Assembly: GCA_945952315.1 (NCBI GenBank)
Contig: CAMFIE010000030.1
Location: forward strand, 1 to 50,107
From: an uncultured Rhizobium sp.
GTDB taxonomy: Bacteria > Pseudomonadota > Alphaproteobacteria > Rhizobiales > Rhizobiaceae
Length of the DNA: 50,107 bases
Direction: 5' to 3'
In this document: in pieces, positions 25,262-33,562 of the stretch
How positions within the stretch are numbered: position 1 is the stretch's first letter
How the letters are laid out: each line of letters begins with the position of its first letter
Translations under genes and position numbers: made by a program
Notes under the pieces: generated by a model
Databases searched by the model: none
Told to the model about the DNA's origin: nothing
Seen by the model: only the letters and a program-made list of their open reading frames with translations

Positions 25262-26770
25262 ATGGAAAAGCCAACAAACCAGATCGATGGTGCAGCAATT
25301 GCTCGGCGCCTGGAATTCATGCAGATGGATCAGGCATCCATCAATGCTCTGCGTTCGATTGAACCAATTCTGAAAGCCGAGGTCGGCGCGGCACTGGACA
25401 AGTTCTATGTGCAGTTGCGCAAGAGCCCCGAAGTCTCCCATTTCTTTACATCCGACAAGCAGGTTTCGGAAGCGAGCGCCAGCCAGGCGCGCCACTGGGC
25501 CAATATTGCCACCGGCAATTTCAATGATGAATACAGCAAGAAGGTTCAGGCCATCGGCGCCGTCCATGCCCGCATCGGGCTGGAGCCGCGCTGGTACATT
25601 GGTGGTTATGCGCTGATTGCCGATCACCTGATCCGCGAAGTGGTACGGGCGCATGCGCCCAAGAAAGGCCTCTTCTCTGGCAAGGGTACGGACGCGGAAA
25701 CGCTCGGCTCCATGCTTTCGAGCATGATCAAGGCGCTGTTGCTGGACATGGAAATTGCCACCTCCGTTTATCTGCAGAAGGCGGAAGAAGCCCGTGTGCA
25801 GGCACAGGAGCAGGCGATCGAGGAAGAACAGTCAAACTGCCGCCGGATTTTCGGCAATGCGATGGGCGCAATTGCCCATCAGGATCTGACGGTTGCCATT
25901 TCTGACGATCTCCCAAAGGCCTATATCCCGCTCCGGGATGACTTCAACCGGGCGCTGACCGGCCTGTCCGAGACCATTCTCGAAATCAGTGGTGCCTGCG
26001 AACAGATCGAATCCGGCGCGCGTGAACTGCGCTCGGCGGCAGGGGATCTGTCGGCGCGCACCGAACAGCAGGCAGCCGCCGTGGAAGAAACGGCTGCGGC
26101 CATCGAACAGATTACCTCCGCCGTTTCCAACGCCGCCCAGAGGGCGGAAGAGGCAGGCAAACTCGTCGCCCGGACCCGTCAGGGGGCTGAGAAGTCCGGA
26201 ACCGTCGTCGAGCAGGCCGTGGCGGCCATGGGAGCCATTGAGCAATCCTCCCGTGAAATCTCGAACATCATCGGCGTGATTGACGAAATTGCCTTCCAGA
26301 CGAACCTTCTCGCCCTGAATGCCGGTGTGGAGGCCGCACGCGCAGGCGAGGCGGGCAAGGGTTTTGCCGTTGTTGCCCAGGAAGTTCGCGAGCTCGCCCA
26401 GCGTTCCGCAAAGGCTGCCAAGGAAATCAAGGTTCTGATCACGGCTTCCGGCGAGCAGGTCCAGGCCGGTGTCTCACTCGTCGGTGAAACAGGCAAGTCG
26501 CTGGCCACCATTGTCGAGGAAGTCTCGGCGGTGGATCGCCACATCGGCCAGATCGTTGATACGTCGCGCGAACAGTCGGCTGCGCTTGCGGAAATCAACC
26601 GCGCCGTCAACCACATGGACCAGAACACGCAGCAGAATGCGGCAATGGTCGAGCAAAGCACGGCGGCCAGCCATTCGCTCGCCGAAGAGGTGAGCCGTAT
26701 CGTTGCCAAGCTGAAAACCTTCAAGACCCATGGCGCAGATCGCAGCCGAAGCTTCCGGATGGCAAGCTGA
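25262..26770 (+). CDS. Globin-coupled methyl-accepting chemotaxis protein (heme oxygen sensor, HemAT-like)
   Basis: 502 residues. The N-terminal 175 residues form a protoglobin-type sensor domain; His102 (AIGAVHARIGLEPRWY) is the probable proximal heme ligand. A HAMP-like linker (LPKAYIPLRDDFNRAL) and a complete receptor signalling domain follow ([32 protein letters not shown]). No transmembrane helix is seen, so it is soluble like HemAT. It probably senses oxygen or another gas. It lies between the molybdenum hydroxylase operon and hemA. Unlike the PAS receptor at 9596-11383, it lacks a WEEF-type C-terminal tail (it ends SFRMAS). Confidence 0.92.
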   Translation: MEKPTNQIDGAAIARRLEFMQMDQASINALRSIEPILKAEVGAALDKFYVQLRKSPEVSHFFTSDKQVSEASASQARHWANIATGNFNDEYSKKVQAIGAVHARIGLEPRWYIGGYALIADHLIREVVRAHAPKKGLFSGKGTDAETLGSMLSSMIKALLLDMEIATSVYLQKAEEARVQAQEQAIEEEQSNCRRIFGNAMGAIAHQDLTVAISDDLPKAYIPLRDDFNRALTGLSETILEISGACEQIESGARELRSAAGDLSARTEQQAAAVEETAAAIEQITSAVSNAAQRAEEAGKLVARTRQGAEKSGTVVEQAVAAMGAIEQSSREISNIIGVIDEIAFQTNLLALNAGVEAARAGEAGKGFAVVAQEVRELAQRSAKAAKEIKVLITASGEQVQAGVSLVGETGKSLATIVEEVSAVDRHIGQIVDTSREQSAALAEINRAVNHMDQNTQQNAAMVEQSTAASHSLAEEVSRIVAKLKTFKTHGADRSRSFRMAS

Positions 26771-26783
26771 TTTGTAACAGGAT

Positions 26784-26817
26784 CGCGCGGAATTTGACCT
26801 GAATCAAGTTCCGCGCG
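26784..26817. promoter_or_regulatory. FNR/FixK-like box TTGAC-N4-ATCAA inside a nine-base inverted repeat, upstream of hemA
   Basis: At 26794-26807 the sequence TTGACCTGAATCAA differs by one base from the FNR consensus TTGAT-N4-ATCAA. It is flanked by perfect arms CGCGCGGAA (26784-26792) and TTCCGCGCG (26809-26817). An activator centred at 26800.5 would predict a start near 26842, with a GATAGG (26828-26833) roughly in the -10 position. No T-run follows the hairpin, so it is a poor terminator. FnrL or FixK control of hemA is known in some alphaproteobacteria. Confidence 0.55.
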
Positions 26818-26979
26818 CCTCTCAAAGGATAGGGTCCGGCCATGGAATCGGTAATCTGCCGGTTCTTTTGCCGCACCCTGTTCAATTCCCGGTGATGGGG
26901 GTTGACGGGCGATGCGTCAGAACTCAAAAGGTTACGGATTAACGGGTCATGCCCCACTCATTCGGGGTCTGGAGCAGTC

Positions 26980-28194
26980 ATGGATTTCGAGGCATTTTTC
27001 AAGGGCGAGCTGGATGGTCTTCACAGCGAGGGCCGCTACCGTGTCTTTGCCGACCTTGAGCGTCACCGGGGCAATTTCCCCCGCGCCACCCGCCATACCG
27101 CCGATGGTACGGCCGATGTGACCGTCTGGTGTTCCAACGACTATCTCGGCATGGGCCAGCACCCCAAGGTTATCGAAGCCATGAAGCAGGCGATCGATGA
27201 CTGTGGCGCGGGTGCGGGAGGCACCCGGAATATTTCTGGCACCAACCACCACCACGTCCTTCTGGAGCGCGAACTGGCCGACCTGCACGGCAAGGAATCG
27301 GCGCTGATCTTCACCTCGGGCTATGTTTCGAACTGGGCCACGCTCGGTACGCTTGGCCAGAAGATCCCCGGCCTGATCATTTTCTCCGATTCGCTCAACC
27401 ACGCGTCCATGATCGAAGGGATCCGCCATGGCAAATGCGAACGGGTGATCTGGAAGCACAACGATGTTGCCGATCTTGAAACCAAGCTCAAGGCGGCGGA
27501 TCCGAACGCGCCGAAGCTGATTGCCTTCGAATCGGTCTATTCCATGGATGGTGATATCGCTCCGATCCGTGAAATCTGTGACCTTGCGGACGCCTACGGT
27601 GCGATGACCTATCTCGACGAGGTGCATGCGGTTGGCATGTATGGCCCGCGCGGCGGCGGCATTGCCGAACGCGAAGGCCTGATGGACCGCCTGACGATCA
27701 TCGAGGGCACGCTTGGCAAGGCCTTTGGCGTGATGGGCGGCTATATTGCCGGCAGCGCGGCTGTCTGCGACTTCATCCGCTCCTTTGCTTCGGGCTTCAT
27801 CTTCACCACGGCACTTCCGCCGGCGCTGGCCGCTGGTGCGGTCGCCTCGATCCGGCACCTGAAGGGCTCGCAGTTCGAGCGCGCCCGCCATCAGGAGCGG
27901 GTCCGTCGTTTCCGCCAGATGCTTGATGCGAAGGGTATTCCGCACACCGACAATCCGAGCCATATCGTGCCGGTGATGGTGGGTGACGCGGCCAAGTGCA
28001 AGTGGATTTCCGATATCCTGCTCGACAGCTATGGCGTCTATGTGCAGCCGATCAACTACCCGACCGTGCCGCGCAAGACCGAGCGCCTGCGCTTCACGCC
28101 CACGCCGCTGCATTCGGATGGCGATATGGATCATCTGGTATCGGCCCTGCACAGCCTCTGGTCGCGCTGCGCTCTTGCCCGCGCGGTCGCCTGA
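26980..28194 (+). CDS. hemA: 5-Aminolevulinate synthase
   Basis: 404 residues, alpha-oxoamine synthase family. Condenses glycine with succinyl-CoA to 5-aminolevulinate, the first step of the C4 tetrapyrrole pathway used by alphaproteobacteria. Lys247 ([14 protein letters not shown]) is the pyridoxal-phosphate lysine; [17 protein letters not shown] and [15 protein letters not shown] are family signatures. The start at 26980 ([11 protein letters not shown]) has GGAG five bases upstream. Supply of tetrapyrroles feeds heme and, via uroporphyrinogen, the cobalamin pathway served by cobS/cobT in this window. An FNR-like box upstream suggests oxygen control. Confidence 0.97.
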   Translation: MDFEAFFKGELDGLHSEGRYRVFADLERHRGNFPRATRHTADGTADVTVWCSNDYLGMGQHPKVIEAMKQAIDDCGAGAGGTRNISGTNHHHVLLERELADLHGKESALIFTSGYVSNWATLGTLGQKIPGLIIFSDSLNHASMIEGIRHGKCERVIWKHNDVADLETKLKAADPNAPKLIAFESVYSMDGDIAPIREICDLADAYGAMTYLDEVHAVGMYGPRGGGIAEREGLMDRLTIIEGTLGKAFGVMGGYIAGSAAVCDFIRSFASGFIFTTALPPALAAGAVASIRHLKGSQFERARHQERVRRFRQMLDAKGIPHTDNPSHIVPVMVGDAAKCKWISDILLDSYGVYVQPINYPTVPRKTERLRFTPTPLHSDGDMDHLVSALHSLWSRCALARAVA

Positions 28195-28216
28195 TCGGCG
28201 TGGAAAACCAGATATG

Positions 28217-28241
28217 AAAGGCCGCCTCCGGGCGGCTTTTT
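28217..28241. terminator. Rho-independent terminator between hemA and the BacA/YddA-like gene
   Basis: Stem GCCGCC / GGCGGC (28221-28226, 28231-28236) with a TCCG loop and T5 after it; the preceding A-rich bases allow some activity on the opposite strand as well. Confidence 0.85.
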
Positions 28242-28251
28242 CATGCTTTTG

Positions 28252-30003
28252 TCAGGGCAGAACCTTGACGATCCGCGCCGCAGCCATCTCGGCAAAAAGC
28301 TGCGAATGGCCGATATAGACCACGGTGCCCTTGACCTCCCCGAGAAGGGCTTCACAAAGCGCTGTGGCAACGGCGGGATCGATCCCTTCGAGCAGGTCTT
28401 CCATGATAACCGCGCGCGGGCGGCGATAGATCATCTGGGCAAAGAGCAGGCGGATGCGGTCTTCCCCGTCCAGCGTGCGATGCCAGCGGGCAACGCGGTC
28501 GAGCTCACCTGAAAGACGCTCCAGTCCCACGCGATCGAGGCTCCGGATCAACCGTTTGTCATGCCCGCGCGAAGGCGGATCAGGATAGGCCAGCGCTTCG
28601 CGCAGCATGCCTTCCGGCAGGTAGTTGTCTTCCGGCATGAAAAAGATGCGCCCCTGCCCGGGCAGGGCGATGCGTCCAGCCCCGCGACGGTCGAGGCCAG
28701 CGAGCGCCAGAAACAGCGCATGATGATTGGCCCCGTGATTGCCGGTGATCAGAACCCGTTCTCCGGGCGCAATATGCAGGCTGCCGTCGGCAAGGCGGAC
28801 GCCGCCAGGGGTGGCGGCGCCTTCGCCAAGGGGCGGGACAACCAGTCCATCGATGCGGATCTCGCCACCCTGGCTCTTCTCATAGGCAAGGCCGCTCTCA
28901 TTCGCGGACAGGTGATCCATCTGCTGAAGGCCCAGACGCAGGGCAGCGACCCGTTGCAGGGCGGCCCTCCAGATCGCGATATTGGCGAAATTGTCCATGT
29001 ACCAGCGCAGCGCTGAAATGACCTGATTGAAGGCGCCAACCGCCATCATCAACCCGCCGAAGGACAGGTCCCCCGCGAAATAGATCGGCGAGGCAATGAT
29101 GATCGGTGCCACATGCGACAACCATCCGAAGCCGGACGAGACCCATTTCAACCCGAGTTGCGCAGCGATGATGCGGGCCAGAATGGCAAGCACCGCTTCG
29201 AGCCGCTGGCCGATGGTGCGTGCCTCGCGCTCTTCCCCGCCGGCAAGCGCAATCGCACCGAGATGCTCGCTGGTTCGCATCAGCGCGGTGCGGAAATCGG
29301 CTTCGCGTGCATTGCGCTCGGCATTGAGGCCCACCAGCCGATGACCGACCAGGCCGATGATGGCGGAGGCAAGCCCGGCATAGAGAAAGGCAGCCCAGAC
29401 CATGTAGCCGGGAAGCGGCACGATTTCGCCTTTCCAGCGCAGCGAAAAATCACCGGATACGGTCCAGAGCACGCCGATGAAGCTTGCAAGCAGGATGCCG
29501 GATTGCACGAAGCCGATCGAAAGAGCCGTGCTCATTTCCGCAAGCACGCGTGCATCCTCCTGCAGGCGCTGGTCCGGATTGACACCAAGCTCGCTTTCGG
29601 CGGCGAGCCGATAGGCGCGATGTCCGGTCAGCCACTGGCGGATCAGATCCTGCGTAATCCCGCGGCGCATGGTGAGCGAGATCATCTTTTCCACATAGGT
29701 CTGCATGACATTGAGGAGAAGCAATGCGCCCGCGATCATCGCAAAGACTTTCAGCTGGTGGAGGAAGCCCGCGAGGTCCCGCCTCTGGATTGCGTCGTAA
29801 AAAGGAACATTCCAGCGGTTGAGCGCCACCTGCCCATAGGCCGTGGCAAGAATGATGACGAGCAGGGATGCACTGAGCCCGATGATCCGACCACGCAGGC
29901 CGGATTTCTTCAGCGCCGATCCCATCTGCGAAAGCTGTTCGCCGAAAACCGGCCCGATTTTCCCGGGGTTTCCACCTCTGTCCGTCGGCTGTTCTGCGTT
30001 CAT
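28252..30003 (-). CDS. BacA/SbmA-YddA-like transporter with degenerate ATP-binding domain
   Basis: 583 residues from the ATG at 30003. Residues about 30-370 form an ABC_membrane_2 (SbmA/BacA-like) domain with about six helices, including ATAYGQVALNRWNVPFYDAI, a hallmark of the family. The C-terminal nucleotide-binding domain is badly altered. Walker A reads GNHGANHH (421-428; no Lys, no Ser/Thr), the Q-loop Gln is Glu (FFMPEDNYLP), the signature LSxGE reads TLDGE, and Walker B DE is swapped to ED (AVIMEDLLEGID). Only the switch His (YIGHSQ) is kept. It may not hydrolyse ATP and might instead be proton-driven like SbmA/BacA, which have no such domain. It is convergent with hemA and downstream of dxr. 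Confidence 0.85.
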   Translation of the reverse strand: MNAEQPTDRGGNPGKIGPVFGEQLSQMGSALKKSGLRGRIIGLSASLLVIILATAYGQVALNRWNVPFYDAIQRRDLAGFLHQLKVFAMIAGALLLLNVMQTYVEKMISLTMRRGITQDLIRQWLTGHRAYRLAAESELGVNPDQRLQEDARVLAEMSTALSIGFVQSGILLASFIGVLWTVSGDFSLRWKGEIVPLPGYMVWAAFLYAGLASAIIGLVGHRLVGLNAERNAREADFRTALMRTSEHLGAIALAGGEEREARTIGQRLEAVLAILARIIAAQLGLKWVSSGFGWLSHVAPIIIASPIYFAGDLSFGGLMMAVGAFNQVISALRWYMDNFANIAIWRAALQRVAALRLGLQQMDHLSANESGLAYEKSQGGEIRIDGLVVPPLGEGAATPGGVRLADGSLHIAPGERVLITGNHGANHHALFLALAGLDRRGAGRIALPGQGRIFFMPEDNYLPEGMLREALAYPDPPSRGHDKRLIRSLDRVGLERLSGELDRVARWHRTLDGEDRIRLLFAQMIYRRPRAVIMEDLLEGIDPAVATALCEALLGEVKGTVVYIGHSQLFAEMAAARIVKVLP

Positions 30004-30084
30004 CGAAAGGCCGGCTCGCTGCTTGTTGGGATCGCTTCCAGAACATGTGCCCGACTTTGCGGGCAAGCGCCATGGTTTTGTCTG

Positions 30085-31260
30085 TCAGGCGCTGAAGCCC
30101 TCTATCACTTCGGCTGCGCGGGCGCGCGCTTCGGCATCGGCGGCAAACACCTCGTTCATATCGCGGGCTTTTCCCGCATCGCGCATTTCTTCCATCACCG
30201 CCTCTGCGACCCGCGCCATGTCGAGAAACCCGATCCGGGCGTCAACGAAAGCCTTGAAGGCCACTTCCTCGGCCGCATTCATCACCGCGCTTTGCAGGCC
30301 GCCACGGGTGAGCGCAAGGCGGGCAAGCCGAAGCGCTGGAAAACGGGTCTCATCCGGGGCCTCGAAATCCAGCCGCGAAAGCCGGGTGAAATCCAGCCGC
30401 TCGACATCCAGCCTTGCCCGTTTCGGAAAGGAAAGTGCGTGGCCGATGGCGGTGCGCATATCCGGAGAGCCGAGCTGGGCAAGCACCGAGCCATCGCTGT
30501 ACCCCACCATCGAATGGATGATCGATTGCGGATGTACGACCACCTCGATCTGCTCCGGGGAAACATCGAAGAGATGTTTCGCCTCGATCATTTCCAGCGC
30601 CTTGTTGAACATGGTCGCCGATCCGACGGAAATCTTCATGCCCATGGACCAGTTCGGATGGCGTGCCGCCGTTTCCGCCGTCACATGCCGCATCTCGTCC
30701 AGCGTAAAGGTGCGGAACGGACCACCGGATGCCGTCAGGATGATCCGCTCCAGCGCGTGGCGCTGGTTTTCCTCCAGCACCTGGAAGATGGCATTGTGCT
30801 CGCTGTCGACCGGTAAGAGCCGGCCGCCGCCCGCCTTTACCGCATCAACGAAAAGCGCACCTGCGGTGACCAGACATTCCTTGTTGGCAAGCGCAATATC
30901 AGCCCCGCGACGCGCCGCGGTCAGTGTCGGTGCGAGACCTGCGGTGCCGACGATGGCTGCCATCACCAGATCGCTGTCGCGTGCGGCGGCCTCTTCCAGA
31001 CCGGATGCACCGGCCGCCACCGCAATGCCGCTGCCGGAAAGCGCCTCCTTGAGCGCAGAATAATGCTCCTCGCTGGCGGTAACCGCGAGCTTTGCGTCTG
31101 CGGCTTTTGCCTGCTCGGCCAAAAGCAACACATTGCCGTTGCCGGTCAGGGACACGATCTCGAATGCATCGCGTCCACCCATCTGCCGCACCACGTCCAG
31201 CGTGCTCGTTCCGATCGAGCCGGTGGAGCCGAGAATGGAGAGGCGGCGCGGATTTGCCAT
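30085..31260 (-). CDS. dxr: 1-Deoxy-D-xylulose 5-phosphate reductoisomerase
   Basis: 391 residues. Converts deoxyxylulose phosphate to 2-C-methyl-D-erythritol 4-phosphate with NADPH, the committed step of the MEP isoprenoid pathway. Visible motifs: NADPH-binding ILGSTGSIGTSTLDVV at the start, ANKECLVTAG, metal-binding LPVDSEHNAIFQ, the flexible loop ASGGPFR, and SVGSATMFNKALE. The start at 31260 (MANPRRLSI) is chosen by family length. This gene stands alone here rather than in the common frr-uppS-cdsA-dxr cluster, so it may be a second copy; that cannot be decided from the window. Confidence 0.93.
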   Translation of the reverse strand: MANPRRLSILGSTGSIGTSTLDVVRQMGGRDAFEIVSLTGNGNVLLLAEQAKAADAKLAVTASEEHYSALKEALSGSGIAVAAGASGLEEAAARDSDLVMAAIVGTAGLAPTLTAARRGADIALANKECLVTAGALFVDAVKAGGGRLLPVDSEHNAIFQVLEENQRHALERIILTASGGPFRTFTLDEMRHVTAETAARHPNWSMGMKISVGSATMFNKALEMIEAKHLFDVSPEQIEVVVHPQSIIHSMVGYSDGSVLAQLGSPDMRTAIGHALSFPKRARLDVERLDFTRLSRLDFEAPDETRFPALRLARLALTRGGLQSAVMNAAEEVAFKAFVDARIGFLDMARVAEAVMEEMRDAGKARDMNEVFAADAEARARAAEVIEGFSA

Positions 31261-31550
31261 GCTGATGATCTGCCTTTGTGAACGGAAGCGTCTGTGCTGC
31301 TCTACGGCCTTTCGCAAGCGACAACAAGACGGGCGATGCACAGTGTCGCCCGCTTTCCCGCTGCCGCGTTAACTCTGTTTTAACGATAGGCATGACGGGC
31401 CGGAATTTGAGTGCTAAACGGAAAATGTAGTTGATTAGAAGTTAAACACCTGATCACCCCGGCGGGGAAAATCCGGAGATGAAACGGCCATTTTTCGGCA
31501 ACGTCATCCGGGATTGTCGGAAAGATCGGATTTTGATGTGGGGTATGACA

Positions 31551-31814
31551 ATGATCCATTTTGAGAATAATCGCCGCAAGAACGAACGCACCCGCAGCCT
31601 CAAGGGTGGCCGCATCATTCTCAACAACCGCAACAGCGCCATGGATTGCATGGTGCGCAATCTGTCGGCAGGCGGTGCGAAGCTTGTCCTGACCGTGCCG
31701 TTGTCCCTGCCGGATGATTTCGAGCTGCGCTTTGAAGATGGCAAGGAGCATGCTTGCGCTGTGCGCTGGCGCAATGCCAAGGAATTCGGCGTGGAATTCC
31801 TGAACCGCGCATGA
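31551..31814 (+). CDS. PilZ domain protein
   Basis: 87 residues, essentially a single PilZ domain. The cyclic-di-GMP-binding signatures are present: RxxxR at Arg9-Arg13 (RRKNERTR) and NxSxxG at Asn37-Gly42 (RNLSAGGAKL). The ATG at 31551 is preferred for the nearby GTGGGG; ATGs at 31545 and further upstream (31479) are possible. It is divergent from dxr across about 290 bases in which I see no other gene. It may act as a small c-di-GMP-responsive adaptor; the partner is unknown. Confidence 0.83.
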   Translation: MIHFENNRRKNERTRSLKGGRIILNNRNSAMDCMVRNLSAGGAKLVLTVPLSLPDDFELRFEDGKEHACAVRWRNAKEFGVEFLNRA

Positions 31815-31858
31815 TGGGTTCAATTACTCGCCCCAGACATGTCTGACGCAATTCCGGA

Positions 31859-32113
31859 ATGACAATGGACGACTCAGTCATCATCGAAATCTTGAAGAAT
31901 GCTGGCAAGGTTTCACTTGCAGACGGTAAGCTGGACCCGGCGCTCGATCTGTTTGAGCACGGTCTGACGTCCTTCAATTCTGTGCAGGTCATGCTCACGA
32001 TCGAGGAAAAGCTCGGGATATATTTCCCGGACGACCTGATCCGCCGCGAGACCTTTCAGTCTCTCGGCAATCTGAAGGCTGCACTGCAGCGTATCAATGC
32101 GGACAATCTCTGA
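31859..32113 (+). CDS. Acyl carrier protein-like protein, resembling aminoacyl carrier proteins
   Basis: 84 residues, a four-helix carrier-protein fold by sequence. The expected phosphopantetheine serine is Ser38 in LFEHGLTSFNSVQVML; the site reads LTSF rather than the DSL of fatty-acid carrier proteins. The pattern GLTSF.SVQ.ML.IEE followed by FPDDLIRRETF resembles the small carrier proteins that partner amino acid:carrier-protein ligases (seryl-tRNA-synthetase-like enzymes) in Bradyrhizobium and Agrobacterium. No such ligase or acyl-CoA dehydrogenase is adjacent; neighbours are a PilZ gene and tRNA-Arg. The family link is from recognition, and the function is inference. Confidence 0.8.
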   Translation: MTMDDSVIIEILKNAGKVSLADGKLDPALDLFEHGLTSFNSVQVMLTIEEKLGIYFPDDLIRRETFQSLGNLKAALQRINADNL

Positions 32114-32117
32114 AAAT

Positions 32118-32194
32118 TGGTGATCCCGCCGCGATTCGAACGCGGGACCCCCAGATTAGGAATCTGGTGCTCTATCCTGCTGAGCTACGGGACC
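32118..32194 (-). tRNA. tRNA-Arg(CCT)
   Basis: A full cloverleaf is seen on the minus strand. The acceptor stem pairs GGTCCCG with CGGGATC, the anticodon stem CCAGA/TCTGG encloses the loop TTCCTAA (anticodon CCT, decoding AGG), and the T-loop GTTCGAATC is intact. The 3' CCA is encoded. AGG is a rare arginine codon in this GC-rich genome. Single tRNA-Arg(CCT) genes are frequent integration sites, but no integrase lies next to this one. Confidence 0.96.
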
Positions 32195-32204
32195 ACTCAA
32201 GCCT

Positions 32205-32233
32205 CAAATACAGAACTGGAAGGGCTTCGCCAA
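32205..32233 (-). promoter_or_regulatory. Candidate promoter of tRNA-Arg
   Basis: On the minus strand TTGGCG (complement of 32228-32233), 17-base spacer, TATTTG (complement of 32205-32210), ten bases before the tRNA 5' end. The -35 lies in a small hairpin (AAGGGCTT-CGCC-AAGCCCcTT, from 32220) that also touches the stop codon of the upstream amidohydrolase gene and might weakly terminate it. Confidence 0.4.
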
Positions 32234-32239
32234 GCCCCT

Positions 32240-33406
32240 TCAGGCGGTGCCCAGTCGGCTTTCGGCGAGTTTCACCCAGTAGGAAATGCCGTGCGGGATA
32301 ATCTCGTCATTGAAATCGTAGTTCGGGTTGTGAAGCCCGGCCGTGTCGCCATTGCCGAGAAAGATGAAGGCGCCGGGTCGGGCATTCAGCATGTAGGAGA
32401 AGTCCTCGCCACCCATCATCGGATCGGTTTCCGTTTCCACCTGTGAGGCACCGGCGATGGCTCGGGCTGCATCGATGGCATGGCCGGTTTCATCCGCATG
32501 GTTCACGGTGACCGGGTAATTGCGGTTATAGGAAACCTTCACCTCGGCGCCATGCGCAGCAGCGAGCCCGTCTGCGATTTCGCGCATCCGCCGCTCGGCC
32601 ATGTCCCGGAGCTCCGGCTTCAGCGTGCGCACGGTGCCGCCAAAGGTCGCAGCATCCGGAATGATGTTGCTTGCGTAGCCAGCATTGAATTTCGTCACCG
32701 AAACCACGATGGATTGCAGCGGATCAACATTGCGCGACGCAATCAGCTGCAGGCTGGAAATGATCTGGGTGCTGATCGCAATCGGATCAATCGTCTTGTG
32801 TGGCATGGCGGCATGGCCGCCCCGGCCTGTGACGGTGATCGAAAATTCGTCCGTCGATGCCATGATCGGCCCTTTACGGATTGCGAACTGGCCGACCGGC
32901 AGGCCGGGCAGATTGTGCAGGCCATAGACCTCTTCGATGCCGAAGCGCTCCATCATGCCGTCCTTCACCATCAGGTTCCCGCCACCGCCCCCTTCTTCGG
33001 CCGGCTGGAAGATCACCGCGACATTGCCGTTGAAATTGCGGGTTTCAGCGAGATATTTCGCCGCACCGAGCAGCATCGCCGTGTGTCCGTCATGGCCGCA
33101 GGCATGCATCTTGCCCGGCACTTTGGAGGCCCAGGGCTTGCCCGTGACCTCGGAAAGCGGCAGCGCATCCATATCGGCACGAAGGCCGATGGCCCTGGCC
33201 GAATTGCCCTTGCCGCGGATCAGGCCGACGACGCCGGTGCGGCCAATGCCCGTCACCACCTCGTCGACGCCGAATTCCCGAAGCTTTTCAGCGACAAAGG
33301 CAGCCGTCTGTTCCACATCGAACAAAAGCTCCGGCTGCGAATGGATCTGGCGGCGCCAGCCCGTGACTTCATCCTGCAGTTCAGCGGCGCGGTTCAAGAT
33401 CGGCAT
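32240..33406 (-). CDS. M20 family amidohydrolase (hippurate hydrolase-like)
   Basis: 388 residues, M20D metallopeptidase subfamily. Metal-binding residues appear in GLRADMDALP, KMHACGHDGHTAML and QPAEEGGGGG, and a C-terminal GGEDFSYML supplies the last ligands; a dimerisation domain lies between. Enzymes of this subfamily remove acyl groups from amino acids (hippurate, N-acetyl amino acids) or auxin conjugates. The exact substrate cannot be told from sequence. It is divergent from the D,D-carboxypeptidase gene and ends 46 bases before tRNA-Arg. Confidence 0.92.
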   Translation of the reverse strand: MPILNRAAELQDEVTGWRRQIHSQPELLFDVEQTAAFVAEKLREFGVDEVVTGIGRTGVVGLIRGKGNSARAIGLRADMDALPLSEVTGKPWASKVPGKMHACGHDGHTAMLLGAAKYLAETRNFNGNVAVIFQPAEEGGGGGNLMVKDGMMERFGIEEVYGLHNLPGLPVGQFAIRKGPIMASTDEFSITVTGRGGHAAMPHKTIDPIAISTQIISSLQLIASRNVDPLQSIVVSVTKFNAGYASNIIPDAATFGGTVRTLKPELRDMAERRMREIADGLAAAHGAEVKVSYNRNYPVTVNHADETGHAIDAARAIAGASQVETETDPMMGGEDFSYMLNARPGAFIFLGNGDTAGLHNPNYDFNDEIIPHGISYWVKLAESRLGTA

Positions 33407-33490
33407 GCGTAGAGTTCCTGTCTGGTTTCCGAAAGGGCAAGCGCGAAATGATCCGTCAAAAGCCGAACTTTTGCCGGAAGGGGCTTACCT

Positions 33491-33520
33491 TTGCCATCAC
33501 GACACCGTATAGGCTAAAAT
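33491..33520 (+). promoter_or_regulatory. Candidate promoter of the D,D-carboxypeptidase gene
   Basis: TTGCCA (33491-33496), 18-base spacer, TAAAAT (33515-33520), each one mismatch from consensus, about 42 bases before the GTG start at 33563. Confidence 0.45.
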
Positions 33521-33562
33521 CCCGTTGATGACGACACATTCGCTGACATTTTGAGGAATATC

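Noticed and set aside
29113-30816. 567-residue open frame opposite the transporter and dxr
   Set aside because: It crosses the boundary of two confident genes and shows no family features.
32118-32194. tRNA-Arg(CCT) as an attachment site of an integrated element
   Set aside because: No integrase, direct repeat of the tRNA 3' end or foreign gene block is seen nearby; flanking genes are ordinary.
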